The notes under the pieces were generated by a model. That model was not told where the DNA came from. It worked only from the letters and a program-made list of their open reading frames with translations, and made no database searches. From Doris montereyensis (taxonomy: Eukaryota; Mollusca; Gastropoda; Nudibranchia; Dorididae), in the NCBI GenBank assembly GCA_037039925.1, contig JAXRKP010000012.1:382050-446049 (forward strand): a stretch of 64,000 nt of DNA. The letters are read 5' to 3'. This document shows, one piece after another, positions 51,332 through 64,000 of the stretch; position 1 is the stretch's first letter; the number at the start of each line of letters is the position of its first letter. The position numbers and the translations under genes were made by a program.

Positions 51332-51897
51332 TTTAGAAATGTCCCTTGCCTCATTGTTTGCACAACAGTGAAACAGAGTACCTGTAGAAATAAAATTCGT
51401 AGTAGTAAGTAGTACCGAAGATCTATTAATTAAAATTAGGCACATCACATTGAACTTAAAAGAAAACTCAGAATGTTGCATAAGTTACATTCGCTTATAC
51501 TTGTAGGTTGGTTTTTTTTCATCTTCACCTTTTCGCTTGATGCTTTTCAAAATATTTGAGCTATTCCTTACCTTTGTAAGTCTCAAGAGAGAATTCACAC
51601 ATGTCTTCCACGATTTGGATTATTTGAATATTGAAGTTATCGTTCCCTTTTAACGGCACTTTCGATGAGCAAAATGTAAAAATAGAACTCCTTTTGTTAC
51701 TATTTTTAGTTTTCTATCTTTAGTGAATCGCTTCAGCATTGGATTGGCCGAATAAAGCAACGAATAAATTGCAAAATGTTGGAAAAGATAAATCTATCCT
51801 AATTCTAGATTCTAGATCTATGAAAGATTGAACAATGTTTAAATTTACATTTTCGTTAACTTGAAACATACAAATAAAGTTAAAATGTTATGTCAAT
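51332..51897. other. gene-free stretch
   Basis: AT-rich with one TCTAGATTCTAGATCTA motif at 51,803. Nothing else seen. Confidence 0.55.
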
Positions 51898-51908
51898 ATA
51901 CAATGTGC

Positions 51909-54900
51909 TTCCTTTCTTTCTCAGTAATCTCAGTTCCTTCCTGTTCAGATGCCCGAAATAATATTTCTCCAGGTTGCACTGTTTTAACATTTTCTGTTTC
52001 CTTCCGTGACATTTAAATTTCTTTGCTTTGATGCCTCTTTTAGGCCTTTTGGTCTTTTACCTTGGGTTTTAGCATTGCATGATTTGGCTATTCTATTATC
52101 ATTCATTTTGTTTACATGCTCAAACAACCGCAGTTGATATATTTCTATCTTAGTTTCTTCTGTTTCTGATTTTGTCTCTTTGAGTTTTCCCTACTGTTCA
52201 TCTGAGATATTTCCATTTCAGCTGCTTGTACTCTACTGTATTCCCTACTGTCTAAGATCCAGGTTTCACTGCCATAAAGGAGAGTACGACAGACAGTAAA
52301 CTGACAATTTGGTTTTTGTTGACAATTCTTGTTTACCTAAAAGATGCCTTTCCTAGATGATTATAATTGTCGTTGCCTTTTGGATTCTCTTGCTGGTTTC
52401 TCCTCTTAGTTTTAAATTGTTCTAACTTCTCCCTTCCCAGTTTAAGAGTTTGTGTTTTAGTATTCTGATATTATACTGAAGGTCACTTTCTGATTTTCCA
52501 TACAGAACTTAATCATCAGCAAATGAAAGTATTGATAGGCCTACATTTGTTGTTTGAGTTTCCACATAGGCCCACCTACATTCATTTTCTTCATTTTTGA
52601 GGAATGCCTTTGCGACTGAATCCATAAATGTGATAAAGAGGACTTAGAATACAGCCCTGTCTAACCCCTATATCTATATCAAATTCTTCAGATAAGTTTC
52701 CAGCTACGCTCATTGCACATGTTGGTGTATTGTAAAAAACTTTCAATGGCTTCTTTTAAATTTTCTCTACACTATGTTCTTTTAAAGAATACAATAGTTC
52801 ATCTCTCCTCACATTATCAAATGCCTTTTCTAAGTCAATAAAACAGAGATGCAAGTTAATGTTTTTCTTTGTGAATTTTTCTATTATTAGTCTAATTTTG
52901 TAAATATTTAGTCTTGTACAATTCTTCCTGGTCTGAATTCACTATGATGTCGTTCAATCTTTTCCTCTTCTCTTTTCCTTAGTCTCATTTCTAGTTCTAG
53001 TATCCTGGCATAAACTTTTCCTGGTGCGCTAAGTAATGATATTCCTCTATAGTTTGATCATTCCATAGTTGATCCTTTCTTGTGTATTGGTACTATTGCT
53101 CCCTTTTTTCCAGTCATCTGGTACCTGTTTTGACTTCCATGCTTGTTGACATTTTGCATTGTATTAGTTTGTCTGCCTCTTTCCCTAGGCTTTTAATTAT
53201 TTTTGGATGAACGTGATCTGCTCCTGATACCTTTCCTAGTTTATTTTTTCGCATAGCTATTTGGATTTCTTCCATTGAGATATCTACATCTTCAGCTATC
53301 CCTTCCTGATTACTTGTTGTTTTTACTAGCTGATCTGTACTCCTTGTTTCATTTTCTGGAGGGATAACGCAATTTCTGAAAGCACTTTCTCCATGTTTTC
53401 ATGATTTCGCTGTATTCTTTCACTATTTCTCTTTTGGTGTTCTAAATGTGTCTAATTGGTCAAGCTTTGGTCTTTCGCATGCTCTTCATTGCTCCCCAGA
53501 ACAGCTTTTGATTTCATTGGAAGCTTTCTTGAAGTCTTTGTCCAAACTCTTCCCATTGTTCCTGTTCCTGTTTGCTTTCTTCCCTTCCTCTTTGACGATA
53601 GTTATTTTATCTTTCCTCTACTCTAAACTCTTGTTTAAATTGTTTGCAAATATTTCTTCCAAGTATCCTTCTTTTCATTTATTTTAGTCTTGACATTCTC
53701 ATTCCACCAAGCTTTATACATTTGCCACTTTTCTTCTATTGTGTAATTATTCAGATCAATCTGCCTTTCACTGATTACATTTTTATCCCAGAGTGGTATA
53801 TCTGTTTTACTTCTGTATTTAGTTCTTCTATATTGAGTTAAGTAGCTTTCTTTTCTACCCTTTTCTATTTGTTTTCCTCAATCAATAATCTCAAAATTGT
53901 GCAATCACCAGGTGATAATCACTAACAAATACATGTACATAAAGACAAACAGTGAAACTTTGTTCATATGGGGCTTTCATATTATCTTGTGTCATTACAC
54001 TAACTAAATACATACACTTCAGCTCCTCTGTTTACTCTGGAATCCATTGTACTGTAAAAAAGGGGTCTGCTAACTAATGTGTAGTATATGATTGACTTTG
54101 CACAGCTGTCTTCATTTACCCATGTATATTTGTGGATATCTTCATGTGGGGAAAAATGTTGGCTATTTTCATGTTTTTCTTTAGGCAAAAGTCAATAAGC
54201 CTCTCTCCATTTGGAAAAATTGTTGTCTCTCCTTTACCTAGTACTCCGCCCAATGCCTCTACATTGTTCTCTACTCTAGCATTTAAATCTCCTAAAACAG
54301 AATTAGTTCCTATTTCGATTTGAGATTCTCTGCAGCTATTTGTACATTGGCTTCAAAGATATCTTTTCTTCCTTGGTGGCGTCTTTGTTTGGTCCATAAA
54401 CTATTGATAATTCAATTTCTCGTCCTTTTGGTTTAATGTTTACCTTGTAGAAATAGCCGCAGTCTTCTAAATTTCCAACGTTCTAATGGCTTTTCATGTC
54501 TTTTATGCATTAAAAGGCCTACTCCTGCTCTAGCTCTATCTTTGACATCTACTCCTGTGGAGATTATAACATAGGATCCACATTTTCTATTCCCTTTCCT
54601 TCTTTCTTTGTTTATGTGAGTTTAAAATATCTACTTTGGGCCTTTCCAATTCTCCAACTAATTCGAGCTCTTTTCTATTTAGTGCCCTAACATTCCATGT
54701 TCTAACATTTACAGTCCATGTTCGTTTTCAGGGCCGCCTTCGAAGTTTCTTTCTGATGTCTCACATTAAGTTGCTCAGAATCGGTTGTTTTTTGGGGTGA
54801 TTAGCCCACTGTAGCCTTGGTCCGGCTGCCACTTTGATGACCCCTACCGGGCGATTTTTCTGCGATTTTCTGTCAGGATTAAGTCATTTAGCTTTTGGTC

Positions 54901-55106
54901 AACCAAGACAGTAAGTTGTTATTTTCTGTTGAAGTTAACTCCTTTAGCCTTTGGTCAATCAAGACCCTCCTGCAAGGCAGCAGATTGTGATTTTCTGTCA
55001 GGGTTAACTGCCTTAGCCTTAGGTCAGTCAAGGCAGCAGTAGACTCATGGATGACGAAACCGCCTAATCCCCGTTCAGTCGTAAGCAGCTGCCAATTGCC
55101 CGGCAC
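51909..55106 (-). mobile_element. RTE-like LINE, copy 3, near full length
   Basis: 3.2 kb, the same family as 444-3,641 and 8,635-10,862, aligned end to end with many small indels. It is flanked by ATACAATGTGC (51,898-51,908) and ATACAATATGC (55,107-55,117), an 11-bp target duplication with one mismatch, consistent with its older age. Endonuclease traces (SPHEDIHKYTWVNEDSCAKS, about 54,160) and RT traces are visible only in short pieces. The 5' end carries the 70-bp-type repeats. It is the most diverged of the three copies. Confidence 0.88.
54860..55035 (-). repeat. 5' tandem units of LINE copy 3
   Basis: Two to three diverged units with ATTTTCTGTCAGG, CCTTTAGCCTTTGGTCAATC and CCTGCAAGGCAGCAG, like those at 10,669-10,808. 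Confidence 0.7.
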
Positions 55107-55799
55107 ATACAATATGCAAATATACTAATTGATTTGTTATTACAGACATAGATCTACATAATTTATCGGAATTCAGAGAAACAGAGAGGAACAGCGGTTA
55201 AGACAAAATTAAAATGCGACATTTAGGGTCTAATCCTTCATCAGACAAATTAGGAAAGAAAAATCCCAAACGAAACAACCCAACAAAATAAACAAAACAA
55301 AACTAAAAAAAAATTGACTTGCAATAGTAACAAACAATTTGATCATGAAATCGTAAATAGAAAAAGGATTAGGAACGTAAGGTGTATCATGGGAAAATGG
55401 TCGAAGATAGGCTGAGAATTGAGAACCCCCCCCTTCCCACCCGAAGAATACTGATACTTGTATTTTATGACAGTGCTAGCCTACCAGTATTGGGGGGAGG
55501 GGTGGAGGGATGTATGGACGCGCAAGTCGGCCTTGGTTTTCTTCTACTAACTGGGCATGAGACGTTAGAGGTCAGAGAGAGCCCTTGCCTGGGGGACTAT
55601 AGTTGTTTACGGCCTTGGTTTCGAGGTCAGTTGCGAGTCCTGCGGCTCAATAATCTTCAGCCATCGGGGACTCCATACTTACATTAGTTAAAAAGAAGTC
55701 TCCCTTTCATTTTTCAATGCCGATGCTAGCATAACACCTTCTCGGGGGAAAGTTTAGTGTTAGGCATATAGGGGTTTAGGGTGTCACAATGACATTGAC

Positions 55800-56345
55800 A
55801 GCACACGACATAAGAAATCTTTGGAGATGCTTCTCATGATGGTAGCACACGAAATAGGAAATCTCTGAGGATGCTTCTCACAATGGCAGCACACGAAATG
55901 GGAAATCTCTGGAAATGCTTCTCACAATGACAATGGTAATACAAGAAATAGGAAATCTCTGGAAATGCTTCTCACAATAGTAACACACGAAATAGGAAAT
56001 CTCTGGAAATGCTTCTCACAATGGTAACACAAGAAATAGGAAATCTCTGGAAATGCTTCTCACAATGGTAACATTCGAAATAGGAAATATCTGGAAATGC
56101 TTCTCACAATGGTAACACTCGAAATAGGAAATTATGGAAATGCTTCTCACAGTGGTAACACAAGAAATAGGAAATCTGGAAATGCTTTACACTTCACGAA
56201 ATAGGAAATCTCTAGAAATGCTTCTCACAATAACAAAGCGAACTAATGGGAAATAGGATAATAATCGATGGAAATGCTTCTCACAATGGTAACACTTGAA
56301 AAGAAATCTCTGGAAATGCTCCTCACAATGGTAACAAAAATAGGA
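55800..56345 (+). repeat. 44-bp minisatellite, about 12 units
   Basis: Unit GAAATAGGAAATCTCTGGAA plus ATGCTTCTCACAATGGTAACACAC, period 44 (55,945, 55,989, 56,033). Several units are shortened after 56,100. Not a multiple of three. Confidence 0.94.
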
Positions 56346-57507
<1,162 letters not shown>

Positions 57508-57657
57508 AGCATTCCATCATCAACCAAGACAACCATGATAATGATATTATAATATTGTCAATGTTCTGCAGAGAGGCAACTTAGTAACAGCAATAGATGT
57601 GCATTGTCTTATCAGATTTACAAGTCTATATGTTAGATCAATAGGAAATATTTTGAC

Positions 57658-58494
57658 TTATAATTTTACTTTATTTGCTTGTTTCGACATTACAGTGTTG
57701 ATATATTTTATGCTGTAGGGGACAAATGTAGCTTTATGTCGGTTGGTTCTACACCGAGATTCTCTATATCTTCTGCCGGATGGAAGTAACATAAATTCAC
57801 TGTTCAGAGGGTGTTTTACTTCATCATTAATTGGAAGGGATTTTCTTTCTACAGCTTTTTTATAGTACTGCTCCACGCTTTGCAATTTCTCATTGACTAT
57901 ATTTCCTCATTCTTTTACCAATCTTTGTAACTTATTTTTCTGCCTTACACCACACCCTCCATAACACACAGTAATGCCAAAAGTTATGATACTCAACAAT
58001 AACGATTGAAATATTTGTTTCATGGTACTTTTGCTTGTACCAAAGACTCGTAATTTTCTGAGAATGTACAACCGCTGTGAAGCTTTCTTAATGATATTTT
58101 CTACATAAATATTGAAAGTTAGAGAGTTGTTGATTAAAACACCGAGATATTTAAATTCTTCGACTATTTCAACGTCTTGGAGATGTATTTCAACTCGCTT
58201 TATATCTTTGGTAATGCATTTTGAATTAAAAATTTGCTCTTTTGTTTTTAACGCATTGAGCTGCAGATCATTTTGTACACACCAACTTTTGAAATTTTCG
58301 ATTTGATCAAAGTAGTGAGCGTCCGATTTATTGTAATTCAGGAGACCCAAAATTGCTGTATCATCTGCGTATTTGATAATCACACATTTTTCATTATTTG
58401 GGACACAGTCGTTTGTATATAAAATGTACAGCAACGGTGAGCTGACACATCCTTGTGGGCAACACATGCTGTGGAAGGGATGTTGAGCCATCAA
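57658..58494 (-). pseudogene. L2/CR1-like LINE reverse transcriptase, 5'-truncated C-terminal part
   Basis: Read on the minus strand from 58,494: CCPQGCVSSPLLYILYTNDC (motif before the active site), IIKYADDTAILG (YADD, intact), NDLQLNALKTKEQIF, FKYLGVLINNSLTF and ASQRLYILRKLRVFGTS. After a frameshift near 57,900 it ends in HPLNSEFMLLPSGRRY and TNRHKATFVPYSIKYIN, the usual C-terminal signature of these elements. The 5' three-quarters of the element are missing, as expected for a truncated insertion. The sequence is unrelated at motif level to the RTE-like family in this window. The exact clade (L2, CR1, Rex1) is not decided. Confidence 0.88.
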
Positions 58495-58499
58495 AAATA

Positions 58500-59860
58500 T
58501 AAAGTCAACACCTTTTTATGTCATCATCGATCAATTGACAAGTGCACTACAACCCCCCCCTCCCCCCGCCAACAAAAAAACGTGTTAAAGCGTATTCCAT
58601 GATGCTGCAGAGGGGTTTGGTGTTTTGACCGAGTATGATTATGTTTGATGAAGTATCGATATTGTTATTCCAAGACTCGTTGGTGTGTATTCAGAGGATT
58701 TGTCTTCGATTTCCCAGAAGAATTTCATTATCATATATGCTGGTATGAATAGCAGAGACCCGATGAAAGAGCAGTATCTAGAAGTGCCCAGGTGATGATT
58801 TAAATGCTGCAAACCGCTTGAGTTTTAAAAAATCCCCAACTAAGTGACGATTTTGCAGTCGCAAAGGTGAACGAAGTTGTAATCTAGCTAACAGTAAATC
58901 TATAAAATTTACAGTACACCTACTGTAAAAAAAAAAGGTTGTTCAGAATTCAAAAACGAAAAAGAAATTATGTCGCTAAATTTAGCTTTCCTCCAAATAG
59001 TGGAAGACTAGGTGGACATCCAGATGTCTAGCTTGTCTCTGCGACCAGGGGGACACCCAAGCATATTACGCCACCACTTCCTGCATTTAAAATATGTTTG
59101 ACACCAGCCGTGGCAGCATCCCCGCGCGCACAACTCCTCTCTCACTCTACGTAATCATGGGTTGATGGAACCCAGACAGATGTGTAATGTGTCGTGTGTT
59201 TCTCAGGCCTCTCTTTTCTCATGCAGTGGGCCCCCAGTGTATTGTCAGACTTAACTTTTCCCCGGTTCTGGTAGATGTACATAATAATTATGTACTTTAC
59301 ATCAACATTTCTTAAAACGGAGTTCAATTGAGATGCAAGCTAGAATAATATTGACAAATTAAAGACATCTGTAGAGCTGTAGGGAACAAAATTTCTAGAT
59401 CTAGATTTACTCAAACCCCCCCCCCCCCGCCCTCCCCCCCCAACCAAACCTACAACGTTACTCGGTTCCATCGTAAGTATGCTGTTTGAACACGAAATCC
59501 AGCCATTACAATGCCACACACCTTAAGTAAAAAAAATAAAAAAGCAAAAAAAACTAAAAACCCAAACCCAAATACCCACCCTTTTCACCTACAAAAACCC
59601 ACAAAGCAACAACACACAAAAAACAACAAAAAACCCAAACAAAAACAAAAACAAAAAACCTTAAAAAAAAACCCAACTCAAAAATAAACACCCCCCACAC
59701 AATTCTTTCTATAATCACCACACAAAAAAAGCTCATACAAATACGTCTTTGTATTTCTCATATTACTACATGTCGTCACCAAATAGCCAAATGATTTTAA
59801 TAGCAAACTCTAAGCAAGCACACTCCATCCCAGTAACTATCGCCTCAATACATAGTAAGT
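58500..59860. other. gene-free stretch
   Basis: Poly-C runs at 58,551-58,566 and 59,417-59,441, and a pure A/C-rich strand from 59,530 to 59,720. No gene seen. Confidence 0.55.
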
Positions 59861-59867
59861 ATAAACA

Positions 59868-60125
59868 AAGGGGGGGGGGGAACAAAACGTTGTCTGTGTG
59901 GCTGGATCAACTAGCCATAATATGTGGTACAAGACAACAACTAAAAAAAAAAAAAGGGGGCAGGGGGGGTGGGGGGGACAAAACGTTGTCTGTGTGGCTG
60001 GATCAACTAGCCTTAATATGTGGTACAAGACAACAACTTAAAAAAAAGGGGGGGGGGGTGGGGGGGGACAAAACGTTGTCTGTGTGGCTGGATCAACTAG
60101 CCATAATATGTGGTACAAGACAACT
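59868..60125 (+). repeat. three ~90-bp units separated by poly-A/poly-G
   Basis: Each unit is ACAAAACGTTGTCTGTGTGG, CTGGATCAACTAGCC and TAATATGTGGTACAAGACAA followed by an A run and a G run of variable length. Units start at about 59,881, 59,978 and 60,068. Confidence 0.93.
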
Positions 60126-60841
60126 AAAAAATCTCCCCGAAGAGAGATACATGTGGTAATCAACCCTCTCCCCACTCCATCCTCTACTTTTGGGTTACAC
60201 CATCATGAATTGAGTGTTTGGGTGTCCTCTAACTCTAAGCACAGACTGCGTAGACACTTGGATTTTAGATGTCTATTTAGCTGGTAAGGACTAGGATAAA
60301 AATAGATGCCTTGGATGTTCACCTAATGGTACAACATACATAGACATCTGGATGTCTTCGTACTCTCTTTCATATATTATGTCAAATAAATTGTTGCATA
60401 GATCTTTCATCATGAACAATGTTCTTCATAATACGTCTTCTGTCTCACTCACAAAGAAAGGTTATAATGGAAGGCTTTCAATTTCAATTTCCCCATGGAG
60501 ATCAAAGAAGATTAGCTAGCTTCTTACCTAAATTAAAATCGACTGTGATTAAAAACCCAGATACTTTCAGGAAAATTTATATACAGTTCAGGCCTCAAAA
60601 TGGCAACTGTATTTAGTGTCAATAGCGCACGCTCCATAATTAAATCTTGGCTGTTATGGCTCGTTCTATTAAAATATAATAACGGGTAATATGAAAAAAA
60701 TAATAAGAAAAGAAAAAAAAAAAGAAAAGAAAAATCAAAGCAAAAAAAAAGAAACAAAACAACTCAAAAAAAGAAGAAACAAAGAAAAAGAAGAAAAAAT
60801 CACTACCGGATACCTAAAGGAAAATATTTCCTTCCAAAAAT

Positions 60842-61770
60842 GTGAATAATGTGTATGCCAATCTCACTATCACTAATGTGAATAATGTGTATGCCAATCT
60901 CACTATCACTAATGTGAATAATGTGTATGCCAATTTAATTATCAATAATGTGAATAATGTGTATGCCAATCTCACTATCAATAATGTAAATAATGTGTAT
61001 GCCAATCTCACTATCAATAATGTGAATAATGTGTATGCCAATTTCACTATCAATAATGTGAATAATGTGTATGTCAATCTCACTATCAATAATGTGAATA
61101 ATGTGTATGCCAATCTCACTATCAATAATGTGATAAAATGTGTATGCCAATTTCACTATCAATAATGTGCATAATGTGTATGCCAATTTCACTATCAATA
61201 ATGTGAATAATGTGTATGCCAATCTCACTATCAATCATGTGAATAATGTGTATGCCAATCTCACTATCAATAATGTGAATAATGTGTATGCCAATTTCAC
61301 TATCAATAATGTGAATAATGTGTATGCCAATCTCACTATCAATAATGTGATAAAATGTGTATACCAATTTCACTATCGATAATGTGTATGCCAATTTCAC
61401 TATCAATAACGTGAATAATGTGTATGTCAATTTCACTATCAATAACATGAATAATGTGTATGCCAATTTCACTATCAATAATGTGTATGCCAATTTCACT
61501 ATCAATAACGTGAATAATGTGTATGTCAATTTCACTATCAATAATGTGAATAATGTATATACCAATTTCATTATCAATAATGTGAATAATGTGTATACCA
61601 ATTTCACTATCAATAATGTGAATAATGTGTATACCAATCTCACTATCAATAATGTGAATAATGTGTATGCCAATCTCACTATCAAAAATTTGATAAAATG
61701 TGTCTACTAATTTCACTATCAATAATGTGAATAATGTGTATCCCAATTTCACTATCAATAATGTCCTCTT
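60842..61770 (+). repeat. 36-bp minisatellite, about 25 units
   Basis: Unit AATAATGTGTATGCCAATCT plus CACTATCAATAATGTG. C/T sub-types (AATCTCAC or AATTTCAC) alternate, and shortened units (GATAAAATGTG) recur near 61,131, 61,347 and 61,690, which suggests a higher-order repeat of about 215 bp in part. Confidence 0.96.
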
Positions 61771-61839
61771 AACCTGTGTACAAGGGGAGGTTATTTCTCA
61801 TATTATCTAGAAGAGCTTATTTGTATGGGAGTAGAAATG

Positions 61840-64000
61840 CATTTGATAGACTGTGTCAGATTATTGTGTGTAGAAATGTATTTGCTAAACTGTGTGATTA
61901 GTGTGTGTAGAAATGTATTTAATAGACTGTGAGATTATTGTGAGTACAAATGTATTTGATAGACTGTGTGAGATTATTGTGTGTACAAATGTATTTGATA
62001 GACTGTGAGATTATTGTGAGTACAAATGTATTTTTTAGACTGTGAGATTATTGTGAGTACAAATGTATTTAATAGACTGTGAGATTATTGTGAGTACAAA
62101 TGTATTTAATAGACTGTGAGATTATTGTGAGTGATAGACTGTGAGATTATTGTTAGTAGAAATGTATTTGATAAACTGTGTGATTATTGTGTGTAGAAAT
62201 GTATTTACTACACTATGTAAGATTATTGTGTGTACAAATGTATTTGATAGACTGTGTCAGATTATTGTGTGTAGAAATGTATTTGATAAACTGTGTGAGA
62301 TTATTGTAGGTAGAAATGTATTTGATAGACTGTGTAAGATTAGTGTAGGTAGAAATGTATTTGATAGACTGTGTAAGATTAGTGTAGGTAGAAATGTATT
62401 TGATAAACTGTGTAAGGTTATTGTGTGTAGAAATGTATTTGATAGACTGTGTAAGATTATTGTAGGTAGAAATGTATTTGATAGACTGTGTAAGATTAGT
62501 GTAGGTAGAAATGTATTTGATAGACTGTGTAAGATTATTGTGTGTAGAAATGTATTTGATAAACTGTGTGAGATTATTGTGTGTAGAAATGTATTTGATA
62601 GACTGTGTAAGATTAGTGTGTGTAGAAATGTATTTGATAGACTGTGTAAGATTATTGTGAGTAGAAATGTATTTGATAGACTGTGTAAGATTATTGTGTG
62701 TAGAAATGTATTTGATAAACTGTGTGAGATTATTGTGTGTAGAAATGTATTTGATAAACTGTGTGAGATTATTGTGTGTAGAAATGTATTTGATAAACTG
62801 TGTGAGATTATTGTGTGTAGAAATGTATTTGATAAACTGTGTGAGATTATTGTGTGTAGAAATGTATTTGATAAACTGTGTGAGATTATTGTGTGTAGAA
62901 ATGTATTTGATAGAAAGTGTAAGATTATTGTGTGTAGAAATGTATTTAATAGACTGTGTAAGATTATTGTAGGTAGAAATGTATTTGATAGAAAGTGTAA
63001 GATTATTGTGTGTAGAAATATATGTGATAGACTGTGTCAGATTATTGTGTGTAGATATGTAATTGATAAACTGTGTCAGATTATTGTGTGTAGAAATGTA
63101 TTTGATAGACTGTGTGATTATTGTGAGTAGAAATGTATTTGATAAACTGTGTCAGATTATTGTGTGTCGAGATGTATTTGATAAACTGTGTAAGATTAAT
63201 GTAGGTAGAAATGTATTTGATAGACTGTGTAAGATTATTGTGTGTAGAAATGTATTTGATAAACTGTATAAGATTATTGTAGGTAGAAATGTATTTGATA
63301 GACAGTGTAAGATTATTGTGTGTAGAAATGTATTTGATAAACTGTATAAGATTATTGTGAGTAGAAATGTATTTGATAGACTGTGAGATTATTGTGAGTA
63401 GAAATGTATTTGATAGACTGTGTGAGATTATTGGTTGGTAGAAATGTATTTGATAGACTGTGTAAGATTATTGTGTGTAGAAATGTATTTGATAGACTGT
63501 GAGATTATTGTGTGTAGAAATGTATTTGATAGACTGTGAGATTATTGTGTGTAGAAATGTATTTGATAGACTGTGTAAGATTATTGTGAGTAGAAATGTG
63601 TTTGCTAGACTGTGTAAGATTATTGTGTGTAGAAATGTATTTGATAGACTGTGAGATTATTGTGTGTAGAAATGTATTTGATAGACTGTGAGATTATTGT
63701 GTGTAGAAATGTATTTGATAGACTGTGTAAGATTATTGTGAGTAGAAATGTATTTGATAGACTGTGGAAAACTCTGGAAGGTAGAAATGTATTTGATAGA
63801 CTGTGGAAAACTCTTGAAGGTAGAAATATATTTGATAGACTGTGTAAGATTAATGTAGGTAGAAATGTATTTGATAGACTGTGTAAGATTATTGTAGGTA
63901 GAAATGTATTTGATAGACTGTGTGAGATTATTGTAGGTAGAAATGTATTTGATAGACAGTGTGAGATTATTGTGTGGAGAAATGTATTTTATAAACTGTG
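61840..64000 (+). repeat. 39-bp minisatellite, more than 50 units, running off the window
   Basis: Unit AGATTATTGTGTGTAGAAAT plus GTATTTGATAGACTGTGTA. Sub-types differ at GTGTGT, GTAGGT and GTGAGT and at AGACTG or AAACTG. Some units are 36 bp (TGTGAGATT). It has the longest open frame in the window (329 codons, 62,141-63,130), but only because 39 is a multiple of three. Confidence 0.97.

Noticed and set aside
62141..63130. 329-codon open frame in the 39-bp array
   Set aside because: The frame is the repeat translated (FDRLCKIIVCRN). It is open because 39 is a multiple of three, and neighbouring units fall in other frames. No start context or unique sequence.

Overview
This window is animal nuclear DNA: AT-rich, intron-dominated and very repetitive. 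Exon-intron structure, SINE and LINE debris, (CT)n/(GA)n tracts of hundreds of bases and several kilobase-scale minisatellites fill almost all of it. The two conserved genes have ordinary metazoan proteins of lophotrochozoan character. I infer a mollusc, most likely a gastropod, from the style of these proteins, the mollusc-like SINEs and the dispersed palindromic AGATCTAGATCT motif. The species cannot be read from the sequence.

Two genes are clear. (1) On the + strand, 4,606-17,743, three exons encode NDUFB11 (ESSS subunit of mitochondrial complex I): a mitochondrial presequence exon, a transmembrane exon and a C-terminal exon, with a polyadenylation signal at 17,927. Exon 1 carries one extra A in an A-run that breaks the frame. 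The 3' end of exon 2, with its splice donor, has been copied about 26 times as a 63-bp minisatellite. (2) On the - strand, 44,590-31,204, there is a Rho GTPase of RhoA type. One P-loop/switch-I exon (44,435-44,590) is followed by two alternative 3' halves in the same phase: a single intronless exon (39,271-39,696, C-terminus CAIL) and a two-exon version (34,136-34,285 plus 31,204-31,476, C-terminus CVVL). Both halves show purifying selection.

Mobile DNA: three copies of one ~3.2-kb RTE-like LINE (444-3,641; 8,635-10,862; 51,909-55,106, all on the - strand, two with target-site duplications); an L2/CR1-like reverse transcriptase fragment (57,658-58,494); a decayed ZSWIM/MULE-type transposase-derived gene (23,267-25,608); two SINE families; and several non-autonomous inverted-repeat DNA elements (5,182-7,963; 21,197-21,806; 27,588-27,729; 32,143-33,515; 44,650-47,240 nested; 51,157-51,331).

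Layout: 1-3.6 kb minisatellite and LINE; 4.5-18 kb NDUFB11 with transposon-filled introns; 18-28 kb SINEs, foldback element, ZSWIM pseudogene and minisatellites; 28-44.6 kb Rho gene and its downstream region; 44.6-47.3 kb nested DNA elements; 47.3-51.9 kb gene-free with a 0.5-kb CT tract; 52-58.5 kb LINEs, a 44-bp array and a CT tract; 58.5-64 kb minisatellites that run off the right edge. The sequence shows no functional link between the two genes.
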